A DNA stretch of 55,173 bases from Sphingomonadaceae bacterium (GCA_947477745.1 CANJUF010000022.1:1-55173); one strand, 5' to 3'. Positions 1 through 8,607 are shown, counted from the stretch's first letter. Notes: generated by a model from the sequence alone, not told the origin. Translations and numbers: made by a program.

Positions 1-152
1 CCGCGCGGAACACGCATGCGCAAAGTCCACACCAAGCGTTACAACAAGCAGGTGCCGGGCCATCACATCCAGATGGACGTCAAGTTCCTCACCTTCGCTG
101 GCAAGCGCGGCGAGAAGATCCGCCGGTTCCAATATACCGCGATCGACGACCG
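1..152 (+). mobile_element. IS481-family transposase, internal fragment
   Basis: The plus strand, read in frame from base 1, encodes an internal piece of an IS481/IS3-like DDE transposase (integrase core). It contains the first catalytic Asp region (HIQMDVKFL) and the second (QYTAIDD). The reading frame begins outside the window. It loses similarity just after the IDD motif, at about base 152, where the 3' end of the metallophosphoesterase begins on the other strand. The third catalytic residue and the right inverted repeat are therefore missing here. The element is a truncated remnant at this inner edge. It is the same type as the C-terminal piece at the right end of the window. Family assignment is from recognised motifs; the exact junction is uncertain by about 10 bp. 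Confidence 0.8.
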
Positions 153-1141
153 TCCTTCAATTCAAGATAGCTGCGCACACCGCCGTAGTGAGCGGAAATG
201 CCGGTATCGATGCGCACCAGCCTGCCGTCCGGGCTGGCGACGATCCCGGCAGGATTGGGCGTGTGCGCCACGATCAGCCGCTTCGCCCCGTAGGCAGCCA
301 GAACCCGCGTCAATTCCTCGTCGATCGAGGGCCGCACCGGCGCGGGCGCCTGCCCTTGCACCACCGGCTTGGGCGGATCGCGGGCGATATTTCCGCGGTA
401 CCACAGCGGTCCCAGATCGTCGGTCAGGATCGAATTGGGCGACGTGTCTCCCGCAGCCAGCTTGGCCGACACCTCGGCGTTGATATTTTCGATGCTGCGC
501 GCGGCGAACTCCGCGCTGATCCCGCCGTGCACGAACAGCGTATCGCCGATGCGGACGATCGCCGGTTTCGCCGCGATCCACTGACCCAGCTCGCCCCGGG
601 GTTTCCATGCCCGGCGATGTTCGAGCAGGCCCAGCGGCGTTTCTGCGATGAACCGCTGGTGCGCAGCTTTCGGGCTTAGCCCAGGATTCTTCTGCCGGTA
701 CTCCGCCAGCAGCGCTTCCTTGTTGTCCTTGAAGATCTGCTCGCGGAACTTCGCCGAACCGCGCGTTGCAAAGGCGGCATATTCGCCGGGATGCACATAG
801 CGCAGATCGCCGGTGAGGTTCATCGCTTCGTGATTGCCAACGAGCACCAGCGTCCTGCCGCCGGCCTTCGGCGCGGCCTGTTCCAGCCCTTGCAGGTGAC
901 GGATGACCTTGAGCGAATCCGGCCCCCGGTCGGTAAAGTCGCCAAGCTGGATCAGGACCGCATCCCCGCCGGTCCAGCCGCCATTTTCGTCGGCAATCCC
1001 CGCCGCCGAAACGATATCGAGGTAGGCCTGATAGTCGCCGTGCAAATCGCCCACCGCCACCACGCGCTGCGCACCCGCCGGCGCCGCTGCCATCAGAAGC
1101 GCCGCCAGCATGACACTCAATGCACGTCGCAGCAGACTCAT
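89..1141 (-). CDS. secreted metallophosphoesterase, 3' end replaced by IS481 antisense sequence
   Basis: This is a calcineurin-like (PPP family) metallophosphatase. From the ATG at 1141, which is preceded by a G-rich ribosome site, a signal peptide of about 24 residues ends at AGA-QR. The metal-binding motifs follow in order: GDLHGD at residues 31-36, GDFTDRG at 67-73 and GNHE at 102-105, then a later FVHGG and VAHTP. It should act as a periplasmic phosphatase; the substrate is unknown. The native coding sequence ends around base 153, close to the expected C-terminus. The frame then runs through antisense IS481 DNA to a stop at 89, adding about 20 foreign residues. The catalytic core is intact, so it may still work. 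An in-frame upstream extension to 1267 lacks domain support and was not used. Confidence 0.8.
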   Translation of the reverse strand: MSLLRRALSVMLAALLMAAAPAGAQRVVAVGDLHGDYQAYLDIVSAAGIADENGGWTGGDAVLIQLGDFTDRGPDSLKVIRHLQGLEQAAPKAGGRTLVLVGNHEAMNLTGDLRYVHPGEYAAFATRGSAKFREQIFKDNKEALLAEYRQKNPGLSPKAAHQRFIAETPLGLLEHRRAWKPRGELGQWIAAKPAIVRIGDTLFVHGGISAEFAARSIENINAEVSAKLAAGDTSPNSILTDDLGPLWYRGNIARDPPKPVVQGQAPAPVRPSIDEELTRVLAAYGAKRLIVAHTPNPAGIVASPDGRLVRIDTGISAHYGGVRSYLELKDGRRSRYIGTGGSSRRACQRR

Positions 1142-1266
1142 CGTTGCCCCCGGCGATTGTCTCGGGCCGATTGCAGGCCGTCGAACGCGATGCCATGCTA
1201 TCGGTTGACCGGGCTTAACGAAAGCCCTGCTTTGATGACTGTGACATTCGGGAAGAGGACCAAGCA

Positions 1267-2346
1267 ATGAAAGCAGCCGTACTTCGCCAACTGGGGCGCC
1301 TCGATATCGAGGACATCGACCTCGATGGTCCGCGCGAAGGGGAACTGCGAATCCGCGTGCTCGCCAGCGGCCTATGCCATTCGGACTATCATATGATCCA
1401 GGGCGACCTGCCGACCACGCTGCCCGCCGTGCTCGGACACGAGGCGGCAGGCGTGATCGAAGCCGTGGGCAGCGAGGTCTCCGGCTTCGCTCCGGGCGAC
1501 ATGGTCATCACTTGCTTTTCCGCCTTCTGCGGTCACTGCCATGAATGTCAGGACGGAAACAGCCACCGCTGCGAGGACAAGCCGGGCAAGCCGACCAACC
1601 GCGCGGCGGGATCGCGCCTTACCCGCGGCGGCGAGGCGATCTACCAGCTAGGCAATCTCGGCGGATTTGCCGAGGAGATGGTAGTGCATCAGCGCTCGGC
1701 GGTGAAAATGCCCGAGGGCATGCCGCCGACCAGCGCGGCGCTGATGGGCTGCGGCGTGCTGACCGGCACCGGCGCGGTGCTTAACGCCGCCAGGGTCGAG
1801 CCGGGCAGCACGGTCGCCGTGGTCGGCTGCGGCGGGGTGGGTCTCAACGCAGTGCAAGGCGCGCGCATCGCTGGCGCTACCCGGATCATCGCCGTCGACA
1901 AGAGCGCCGAGAAGCTCGAACTGGCGCGCACTTTTGGCGCGACCGACGCGGTGCTTGCCGGCCCAGATGCGGTCGGCGAAGTGCTCGAGCTGACGCGCGG
2001 CGGGGTGAACTATGCCTTTGAGGTGGTTGGCAGCGAGGCCACCGCTCACGATGCGCTGGCCATGGTGCGCACCGGCGGAACCCTCGTGCTGGTCGGGGTC
2101 GCGCCGATGGACGCGCGGCTGTCCGTCCCCATTTCAACCTTCCTGATGTCGGAAAAGAAGGTGATCGGCACCTTGATGGGCTCGGCCCCTTTCCAGACCT
2201 TCCTGCCCAAGCTTGCCGCGCACTACCTCAATGGCAACCTGCTGCTCGACGAGCTCGTTTCGCAGCAAATCCCGCTCGAAGCGATCAACGAAGGCTATGC
2301 CCAGATGGCCGAGGGTAAGGTCGCGCGCAGCGTCATTACATTCTGA
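1267..2346 (+). CDS. zinc-dependent alcohol dehydrogenase
   Basis: A 359-residue medium-chain NAD(P)-dependent alcohol dehydrogenase. Catalytic zinc ligands are visible as Cys37 (GLCHSD) and His58-Glu59 (LGHEAAG). The structural zinc lobe has four cysteines at 88, 91, 94 and 102 in CGHCHEC...C spacing. The nucleotide-binding GCGGVG motif lies near residue 186. A GAGGA ribosome site stands just before the ATG. It probably interconverts an alcohol and an aldehyde in the cytoplasm; the substrate cannot be told from sequence. It is a single gene, divergent from the phosphoesterase and separated from the following metal locus by about 140 bp, so a functional link to either neighbour is not evident. 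Confidence 0.88.
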   Translation: MKAAVLRQLGRLDIEDIDLDGPREGELRIRVLASGLCHSDYHMIQGDLPTTLPAVLGHEAAGVIEAVGSEVSGFAPGDMVITCFSAFCGHCHECQDGNSHRCEDKPGKPTNRAAGSRLTRGGEAIYQLGNLGGFAEEMVVHQRSAVKMPEGMPPTSAALMGCGVLTGTGAVLNAARVEPGSTVAVVGCGGVGLNAVQGARIAGATRIIAVDKSAEKLELARTFGATDAVLAGPDAVGEVLELTRGGVNYAFEVVGSEATAHDALAMVRTGGTLVLVGVAPMDARLSVPISTFLMSEKKVIGTLMGSAPFQTFLPKLAAHYLNGNLLLDELVSQQIPLEAINEGYAQMAEGKVARSVITF

Positions 2347-2487
2347 GCGCGCTAGCGTGTCACATTGTGCTTCGCGGCGGCCCCAGATTGATCATTAGTG
2401 CCGCGTTGCATTGCGATTCGGGACGATCCGCCAGTCACTGCCCATAAGCTGCATCGCTTGGCTCCTATGGCAAAGGAATTGGCAGCG

Positions 2488-3243
2488 ATGAACAGACGGC
2501 GTTTTCACCTCGGTCTGGCGGCTGTCGCTGCGGCCGGTCTCGCCACCCTGGCGGTGAGCATCGATGCGCAGGCCCATTCGATCTGGTTTGCCCAGCGCGC
2601 CCGTCAGCTCGCGCTGATCTATGGCGTCGGCGCGGACGATCTCGACGCGGTCTCGCGCATGGGCAAGATCACTTCGGTCACCGGCTATGACGATGCGTGG
2701 CAGCCGGTGGCGACGAGGCTGCGGGTCGCTGGCCCGATCCCGGTGGTCGACAGCGACGAGCCGGTGTCGGTGGTCGCGGCAGTGATGGACTACGGCGACT
2801 GGGTGAAGATGCCCGATGGCGAATGGCACGCCGCTACGCGCAAGGAGCATCCCACTGCCGTGATCGGCGAGCATAACTTCAAATATGCCCTGCACATCGC
2901 CCAGATGCCCAAGGGCGAGATCCCGATGATCCCCGGCCATACGCTGCAGCTTGTCCCGGCGATGAGCGTTCTGCCGCCTTCGATCGGCATGCCGGTGGTG
3001 CTCAAGGCTTACTACAAGGGCAAGCCCGCTGCGGGCGTCCAGATCCTGACCGACTATGTCAACGATCCCGACCAGACCCCGCTGATGACCGGCGCGGATG
3101 GGACGATAACCTTCCCGGTGCGCAACCAGGGGCTCAACGTGGTGACCGCGATCATGCTCGAAAAGCCCGAAGGCAAATCGCTGTATGACCATTTCGAACA
3201 CCGCGCGACCTTGAGCTTCGTGCTGCCGCACAAGCCCGAGTAA
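2488..3243 (+). CDS. DUF4198 (NikK-like) periplasmic protein
   Basis: A 251-residue exported protein of the DUF4198 family, members of which are periplasmic metal-binding (nickel-related) proteins. The ATG at 2488 has an AAGGAA ribosome site about 10 bases upstream; an alternative ATG at 2467 is less well placed. The N-terminus has a twin-arginine-like RRRF followed by a hydrophobic stretch and an AQA cleavage site. The mature chain would start with or very near histidine (HSIWF), a feature of proteins that bind metal with their amino terminus. An Ig-like C-terminal part follows (AGVQILTDY...). It is first gene of a run through the HupE-like permease and TonB receptor, so metal capture in the periplasm is inferred. 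Confidence 0.75.
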   Translation: MNRRRFHLGLAAVAAAGLATLAVSIDAQAHSIWFAQRARQLALIYGVGADDLDAVSRMGKITSVTGYDDAWQPVATRLRVAGPIPVVDSDEPVSVVAAVMDYGDWVKMPDGEWHAATRKEHPTAVIGEHNFKYALHIAQMPKGEIPMIPGHTLQLVPAMSVLPPSIGMPVVLKAYYKGKPAAGVQILTDYVNDPDQTPLMTGADGTITFPVRNQGLNVVTAIMLEKPEGKSLYDHFEHRATLSFVLPHKPE

Positions 3244-3255
3244 GGGGAAATGATG

Positions 3256-3636
3256 ATGACCAAGCTGACAAGACTGGCCCTGATTTGCGGCGCTCTTTCC
3301 ATGATGCCCGCCGCCGCGCACGCCCACGGCAGCATGAAGCCCTCGCATGGCGGGGTCGTGCAGATGTCGGGCGAGATCATGGTCGAACTGGTAACCAAGC
3401 CCAAATCGCTCGAGATCTATGTCACCGAGGAGGACGAGCCGATCCCCGCCGCCGGTTTCGACGGCGCACTGGTCGTCACCGCCGCTGATGGCGCCAAGAG
3501 CCGGATCGCGCTCATTCCGGCCGCAGGCAACAAGTTCACCGCGCCCAGCAGGCCACCGAGCGGCGCCAAGGTCGTCGTCTCGCTGACCGAGAAGCAGGGC
3601 GGGGCCAAGACCTTCGTCACATTCCGGATGAAGTGA
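3256..3636 (+). CDS. small periplasmic protein, possible metal binding
   Basis: A protein of about 126 residues with a clear signal peptide (hydrophobic ALICGALSMM, cleavage after AHA). The mature N-terminus begins HGSMKPSHGG, so the first residues offer several His and Met ligands. Such short His-led proteins are common companions of copper, nickel and cobalt transport genes, but no named function is recognised. Three consecutive ATG codons occur at 3250, 3253 and 3256; the AAGGGG ribosome site at about 3242 best fits the last one. It lies 6-12 bp after the DUF4198 gene, and its stop overlaps the GTG start of the permease, so it is part of the same operon. Confidence 0.7.
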   Translation: MTKLTRLALICGALSMMPAAAHAHGSMKPSHGGVVQMSGEIMVELVTKPKSLEIYVTEEDEPIPAAGFDGALVVTAADGAKSRIALIPAAGNKFTAPSRPPSGAKVVVSLTEKQGGAKTFVTFRMK

Positions 3637-4373
3637 CCTGCGTGTCTGCGCAGCGTCAGCCTTTTCCAGTAGCCCGGCTAATGCGCGCCGGGTTCGTCCT
3701 GGTCGCGGTCTTGATCGCGGCGGCAGGCACGGCGCTTCACGCGCACGGCGTGGATGAGCAGGACAAGGCCTTCATCGCCGGCGCCAGCGGCACGCACCTG
3801 ATCCCTTACATGTACCTCGGCGCCAAGCACATGGTGACCGGATACGATCACCTGCTGTTCCTCGCGGGCGTGATCTTCTTCCTTTACCGGATGCGCGACA
3901 TCGGTATCTACGTGTCGCTGTTCGCGCTGGGCCACAGTGTCACCCTGCTGGCCGGGGTCCTGTTCGACATCCGCGCCAATCCCTATCTGATCGACGCGAT
4001 CATCGGCCTGTCGGTGGTCTACAAGGCGCTCGACAACCTCGACGCGTTCCAGACAATGCTGGGATGGCGCCCGAACCCGAAGCTCGCGGTGCTCGTGTTC
4101 GGCTTCTTCCACGGCTTCGGGCTCGCCACCAAGCTTCAGGAGCTTGCGCTGGGGCAGGACGGACTGATTGCCAATCTGGTCGCCTTCAACGTCGGCGTCG
4201 AGCTGGGCCAGTTCATGGCGCTCGCCGTGATCCTCATCGTCATGAACCTGTGGCGGCTGAGCGGCGATTTCCGCCGCCATGCGCTGGTCGCCAATGCCGC
4301 GCTGATGATCGCGGGCTTCATGCTGACCGGCTACCAGCTTGCCGGCTATTTCACGCAAGGGACCAGCGCATGA
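3633..4373 (+). CDS. HupE/UreJ-family membrane protein, probable metal permease
   Basis: A 246-residue inner-membrane protein of the HupE/UreJ type, whose members are nickel/cobalt permeases. It has a signal-like first segment ending at HAHGV. It then carries about six membrane helices and the characteristic histidine signatures: KHMVTGYDHLLFL in the first helix, ALGHSVTLL in the third and FFHGFGLA in the fifth. The GTG start at 3633 overlaps the previous stop (GTGA); an internal ATG at 3681 is a possible alternative that would still keep the first hydrophobic segment. The metal is not certain: HupE-like proteins next to TonB receptors could serve Ni, Co or Cu. Confidence 0.75.
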   Translation: MTCVSAQRQPFPVARLMRAGFVLVAVLIAAAGTALHAHGVDEQDKAFIAGASGTHLIPYMYLGAKHMVTGYDHLLFLAGVIFFLYRMRDIGIYVSLFALGHSVTLLAGVLFDIRANPYLIDAIIGLSVVYKALDNLDAFQTMLGWRPNPKLAVLVFGFFHGFGLATKLQELALGQDGLIANLVAFNVGVELGQFMALAVILIVMNLWRLSGDFRRHALVANAALMIAGFMLTGYQLAGYFTQGTSA

Positions 4374-4969
4374 CCGATCAGGCGACAAGTGACGTGATGC
4401 GGGTCGACAAGCGCGCCTTGGCAAAGGCGAGCGGCCTCGCCTTGGTAGCGGCGGCTCTGGTCCTCACGCTGTTCATCCTGCCCGCCGAATACGGCATTGA
4501 CCCGACCGGCGCGGGCCGTGCCCTCGGAATTACCGGCATGGCGGCAGCGGAGGGACCTGAACCGCAAAGCGCCAAGGCAGCGCCGAGCACCGAAGCTGCG
4601 GCTCCCGACAAGGCGGCAATCGCGCGCACCGGCACCTGGCGCGAAGACGAGGTGACCATCGAGCTTGCGCCGCACAGCGGCAAGGAAATCAAGGCGCACA
4701 TGCGCGCGGGCGACAGCTTCGTGTTCGAATGGTCGGCCAAGGGCGGACCGGTCAAGGTCGATATGCACGGCGAACGCACCGATGCCGCCGAGGGCGAGTT
4801 CACCAGCTACTGGGAAGAGCGCGCGCTAACCGGCGGCAAAGGCGCATTCACTGCACCATTTGCCGGAACGCATGGATGGTACTGGCGCAACAAGGGCGAG
4901 ACTCCGGTTTCGGTGACGGTACGCCTCGCCGGGTTTTACAAGGATGTGTTCGAACCTGGCGGTCCCTGA
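4370..4969 (+). CDS. membrane-anchored periplasmic protein
   Basis: A 199-residue protein with one N-terminal membrane helix (about residues 20-40), a low-complexity Ala/Pro-rich linker and a periplasmic beta-rich domain. The domain contains SFVFEWSAKGG, a DMHGE motif and HGWYWRN, features seen in sphingomonad proteins annotated only as 'transmembrane anchor protein'. No enzymatic motif is visible. Its ATG overlaps the stop of the HupE-like gene (ATGA), so it is translationally coupled to it. An accessory role in the metal system, for example as a periplasmic partner of the permease, is inferred from position alone. Confidence 0.7.
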   Translation: MTDQATSDVMRVDKRALAKASGLALVAAALVLTLFILPAEYGIDPTGAGRALGITGMAAAEGPEPQSAKAAPSTEAAAPDKAAIARTGTWREDEVTIELAPHSGKEIKAHMRAGDSFVFEWSAKGGPVKVDMHGERTDAAEGEFTSYWEERALTGGKGAFTAPFAGTHGWYWRNKGETPVSVTVRLAGFYKDVFEPGGP

Positions 4970-4990
4970 AACAGCGCAAGGGGGAGGCAC

Positions 4991-5314
4991 ATGACAACGA
5001 TTGCACAAACGCCCGCGGCCGGGATCACTCCTGAGGCAAGCGATCACGTGTGCGAGACCTTCTTCCTGCACGTCCATGTCAACGATCCGGTGGATGCCGC
5101 CGCGACGACGTCTGGCGGCTTGAATACCTCTGATCGCCCTCGGCAGATTGCGCGGCAGCCTGTCCCCGATTCGTCATATTCGACCGGCGCGGCAGGGCGT
5201 TTCAAACAAACATGCGCGGCCCGTTCCATAGTCTGGTTTCAAAAGCAAAGCGTCCCGGGGATTGATGGCCGGATTGGTCACGAGTGCGATTGCTTCCGTT
5301 TTCAATCCGGCTAG
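4991..5314 (+). CDS. small ORF of unknown function in the 390-bp gap before the TonB receptor
   Basis: A 107-codon frame with a strong ribosome site (AAGGGGGAGG, about 6 bases before the ATG), 21 bp after the anchored-protein gene. The first 45 codons read like protein (HVCETFFLHVHVNDP, with one Cys and two His close together). The remainder is low in hydrophobics and looks unlike a folded domain, so a frameshift, a deletion remnant or a shorter real product is possible. No family is recognised. The rest of the gap up to 5359 shows no recognisable riboswitch or other gene; a GGGGA ribosome site precedes the receptor start. Confidence 0.35.
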   Translation: MTTIAQTPAAGITPEASDHVCETFFLHVHVNDPVDAAATTSGGLNTSDRPRQIARQPVPDSSYSTGAAGRFKQTCAARSIVWFQKQSVPGIDGRIGHECDCFRFQSG

Positions 5315-5359
5315 ACGGTCGGAGCTACACGCCAAAATGACGTTCAGGGGATTCAAATC

Positions 5360-7501
5360 ATGACGAAATTCAAGTCTGCCGTCTGCGCCGCGCTGTTCAC
5401 TAGCGTGGCTGGACTCGCCCTGCCCAGCGCGGCACTCGCCCAGACCCCAGGCGCCGATGACGGCAGCGACATCGTCGTCACCGGCCTTCGCCAGCAATAC
5501 CGGGGCGATGTTGCGCTCACCGACATTCCGCAGACCGTGCAGAGCATCGACGGCGAACTGCTGAAAGACCTCAACATCACCGGGCTCGGTTCCGCGCTCG
5601 ACCTCGCCAGTGGCATCGTGCGCCAGAACAATTTCGGCGGCCTGTGGGACAGCTTCGCGATCCGCGGCTTTGCCGGCGACGAAAACTTCCCCTCGGGCTT
5701 CCTCGTCAACGGTTTCAACGGCGGGCGCGGCTACGGCGGCCCGCGCGATGCCTCCAACATCGAGCGTATCGAAATCCTCAAGGGTCCCAATGGCGCAGTG
5801 TTCGGCCGCGGCGAACCCGGCGGTACGGTCAACATCATCACCAAGAAGGCGGACCTGACCGGCGATTTCGGCAGCTTCTCGCTTTCGGCGGGCAGCTTCT
5901 CCACCTTCCGCGTCGAAGGCGATTACAACATTGCGATTTCGGACACGCTGGCGATCCGCCTCAACGGCGCGGCGCAGGACGCGAAGAGTTTCCGCGACAA
6001 ACTCAAATCAAACAAGATCGTCGCCTCGCCCTCGATCCTGTTCGCGCCCACCGATCGCACCAAGATCAGCTACGAGCTGGAATATGTGAAGAACGAGGTT
6101 CCCTTCGATCGCGGCGTCGTGGCGGTGAACGGCGTGCTGGGCCTCATTCCCAACTCGCGATTCCTCGGCGAGCCGGGCGACGGCCCGACCGTGGTGGACG
6201 TGCTCGGCCACCAGCTTCAATTGCAGCAGGAGCTTTCGAGCGACTGGTTCCTGCTGCTCGGCGCGGGCTACCGCGAGACCAGCTTCGAGGGCTATTCGAG
6301 CGACCCGGAACTGGCCGGTGCCCGCCAGACGCTCGAAGAGACCGGAAACTTCCTTTCGCGCCAGCGCCGCCTGCGCGACTACGATTCGACCAACACCGTG
6401 CTTCGCGCCGAAATTTCGGGCAAGCTCGACACGGGTGCGATCCGCCACCACATCCTGATCGGCGCCGACTGGGACAAGTTCGAGCTTGACCTGGCGCAGT
6501 TCCGCTTCCGGCCGGGCGCCTACACCGCCGGAACGCCAATCACCACGGCCAACAACGCGATCAACATCTTCGCGCCTGTCTATGGCAACCTGCCGGTGCC
6601 GACTGCGCTGATCCAGGACGTCGATCAGGTGCAGAAGGCCTGGGGCATCTACTTCCAGGACCAGATCGACATCACCGATCGCATCAAGTTGCGGCTCGGC
6701 GGCCGCTATGACAATTTCAAGCAGACGACCGCCACGGCAACCACGCCGATCATAGTCACCAAGAAGCGCTTCAGCCCGACCGCGGGCGCCCTGTTCGAGC
6801 TCACCGATACGCTGAGCATCTACGGCGGATATGGAGAAGGCTTCCGGCCCAACAGCGGCGCCGATTTCGCCGGCAACCCGTTCGCGCCGGAAAACAGCAC
6901 GTCCTACGAAGCAGGCCTGCGGTATGTCTCGCCGGACAAGGCGATCACGGCAACGCTGGCTGCCTACACGATGAAGAAATCCAACATCCTCACCACCGAT
7001 CCGCGTAACGCCGGGTTCTCGGTTGCGGCGGGCGATGCGCGCAGCCGCGGCATCGAGGCTGACGTGACGGCATCGCTGCCCGGCTCACTGTTCGTGATGG
7101 CGTCGTATGCCTACACCGACGCGCAGTGGACCACTGCTGGCGCCGACAAGGACTTCGGCCTGACCATCCTCAAGGGCGATCCGCTGATCAACATTCCCAA
7201 GCACACCGCAAACCTGCTGGTGACCAAGGAGTTCGAGATCAGCGAGACCGGCAAGTTCACGCTGGGTGCAGGCGTCAACCACGTCGGCAAGCGGCTTGGC
7301 GAAACGGGTACGCCGTTCTACCTGCCGAGCTATACGCTGGTACGCGCGCTCGCCAGCTATGAGCCGAACGAAAGCATGAAGTTCAGCCTCGATGTCACCA
7401 ACCTGTTCGACAAGCGCTATTACCCGGCAAGCTACCACCGTTACTGGGTCGCTCCGGGCGCTCCGCGTGCTTTCACCGGGCGGGTGTCGTTCTTCTTCTG
7501 A
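5360..7501 (+). CDS. TonB-dependent siderophore-type receptor
   Basis: A 713-residue outer-membrane receptor with a signal peptide (cleavage near LAQ-TP), a TonB-box-like DIVVTG at about residues 35-40, a plug domain (DIPQTVQSI...IERIEILKGPNG, then GGTVNIITK) and a 22-strand barrel ending in the terminal aromatic Phe (VSFFF). It belongs to the siderophore-receptor (FhuA/FpvA-like) class and imports a chelate across the outer membrane with energy from TonB-ExbBD, which is not in the window. Its place after DUF4198 and HupE-like genes suggests a metal other than, or as well as, iron. A GGGGA ribosome site stands 7 bases before the ATG. Confidence 0.9.
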   Translation: MTKFKSAVCAALFTSVAGLALPSAALAQTPGADDGSDIVVTGLRQQYRGDVALTDIPQTVQSIDGELLKDLNITGLGSALDLASGIVRQNNFGGLWDSFAIRGFAGDENFPSGFLVNGFNGGRGYGGPRDASNIERIEILKGPNGAVFGRGEPGGTVNIITKKADLTGDFGSFSLSAGSFSTFRVEGDYNIAISDTLAIRLNGAAQDAKSFRDKLKSNKIVASPSILFAPTDRTKISYELEYVKNEVPFDRGVVAVNGVLGLIPNSRFLGEPGDGPTVVDVLGHQLQLQQELSSDWFLLLGAGYRETSFEGYSSDPELAGARQTLEETGNFLSRQRRLRDYDSTNTVLRAEISGKLDTGAIRHHILIGADWDKFELDLAQFRFRPGAYTAGTPITTANNAINIFAPVYGNLPVPTALIQDVDQVQKAWGIYFQDQIDITDRIKLRLGGRYDNFKQTTATATTPIIVTKKRFSPTAGALFELTDTLSIYGGYGEGFRPNSGADFAGNPFAPENSTSYEAGLRYVSPDKAITATLAAYTMKKSNILTTDPRNAGFSVAAGDARSRGIEADVTASLPGSLFVMASYAYTDAQWTTAGADKDFGLTILKGDPLINIPKHTANLLVTKEFEISETGKFTLGAGVNHVGKRLGETGTPFYLPSYTLVRALASYEPNESMKFSLDVTNLFDKRYYPASYHRYWVAPGAPRAFTGRVSFFF

Positions 7502-7511
7502 TGCGCTGATA

Positions 7512-7557
7512 GAACCGGCTGCCCGCTCTCCCGGCCCGGGAGGCAGGCGGCTGGTTC
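7512..7557 (+). terminator. 46-nt imperfect hairpin between receptor and PepSY genes
   Basis: The spacer between the receptor stop and the PepSY start folds back on itself from GAACC at 7512 to GGTTC at 7557. It has about 20 pairs including some G-T pairs, one C-A mismatch and a CTCCCGG/CCGGGAG inner stem. There is no T-run after it, so it is not a classical intrinsic terminator. It could reduce read-through or stabilise the receptor mRNA 3' end. Confidence 0.5.
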
Positions 7558-7566
7558 GCTCGCGTG

Positions 7567-8607
7567 ATGATGCGTAAGCCGCGTTTTCTCGCAGGTTTTC
7601 ACCGCTGGATCGCGCTGGCTTTCGCCCCCTTGCTGCTGGTCCAAGCGGCGACCGGCGCGGTGCTGCTGTTTCGCGACGACCTTGCGCCTCTGGCCTTGCC
7701 GGCCAAGGCGCTCGCCACGGCTGACACCGCCTCGCTGTCGGCACTGGCGGAAGCTGCGCAGCGCGCCCAGCCGGGCACGCGGCTGACGCGGCTGTTCTTT
7801 CCGGTAAACGATGCCAGCGCCGCCTTCGCCCAGCTTGAAGGACCGGACGGCACCTTGCGCTTTGCCGCCATCGATCCCGTCGGCGGCAGCGCGCTTTCGT
7901 CGGGCTCGATCTGGCGATACCCACTCGAAGCGGCGCTGCAGATCCATTTCCGGCTGATGACCGGGCCCGCCGGGATCGCCGTGGTTGCGCTTAACGGGCT
8001 GGCGCTCGCCCTGCTGGCGCTCAGCGGTGTGTGGCAATGGTGGCCGGGCGCATCGCGGGCGGGGCGCGAACTGCTGGCGCCGATGCGCGCGCCGTCCCGG
8101 CTGAAGCTGCGCATGTGGCACCGCACTATCGGAGCGGTACTAGCCTTCGTGCTGCTCACTAGCGCGGTGACCGGGGTACTGCTGGCCGTGCCCAACCTGC
8201 CCTTGTCCGCGCCGACAAAGCCGCCCGCCGCCGATCCTGTTATGCTCGACGCGAATGACATTGACCGAGCCTTCGCGCTCGCCAGGGCTGCCTATCCCGG
8301 AGCGCGGCCGCGCGATGTGCGATTGGCCCCGGACGGATCCCTGTCGGTCAATTTCTTCGCCCCGCGCGGCGGCAAGTGGGCGGTGGACGTGGTCACGGTC
8401 TCGGCAGTGCAGCACCGCGTCACCGACATGCTTCCTCTCGAATCGAACGAGGCGATGTGGCTCACCATGCTGCCGGTCCACACCGGCGACACCATCGGTC
8501 CGGCAGGCCGCTGGCCGATGCTCGCCGCCGCGCTAGCGCTGATCATGCTTGCCATCAGCGGGCCGCTGATGTGGTGGCGGCGCACCCGCAAGGAGACGAT
8601 GAAATGA
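7567..8607 (+). CDS. PepSY-domain membrane protein
   Basis: A protein of about 346 residues with the architecture of PepSY-associated TM proteins: a membrane helix at about 12-35, a periplasmic loop, two helices around 135-165 and 190-215, a second periplasmic PepSY-like part (ALARAAYPGARP...) and a final helix near 320-340 ending in WWRRTRKE. Proteins of this family next to TonB receptors include siderophore-iron reductases and related helpers that release metal in the periplasm; that role is inferred. Start choice is among GTG 7564, ATG 7567 and ATG 7570 with no clear ribosome site. Its stop overlaps the next start (ATGA). Confidence 0.82.
   Translation: MMRKPRFLAGFHRWIALAFAPLLLVQAATGAVLLFRDDLAPLALPAKALATADTASLSALAEAAQRAQPGTRLTRLFFPVNDASAAFAQLEGPDGTLRFAAIDPVGGSALSSGSIWRYPLEAALQIHFRLMTGPAGIAVVALNGLALALLALSGVWQWWPGASRAGRELLAPMRAPSRLKLRMWHRTIGAVLAFVLLTSAVTGVLLAVPNLPLSAPTKPPAADPVMLDANDIDRAFALARAAYPGARPRDVRLAPDGSLSVNFFAPRGGKWAVDVVTVSAVQHRVTDMLPLESNEAMWLTMLPVHTGDTIGPAGRWPMLAAALALIMLAISGPLMWWRRTRKETMK

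Noticed and set aside
5090..5359. Cobalamin or other metal riboswitch before the TonB receptor
   Set aside because: No B12-box or other conserved riboswitch core could be recognised.
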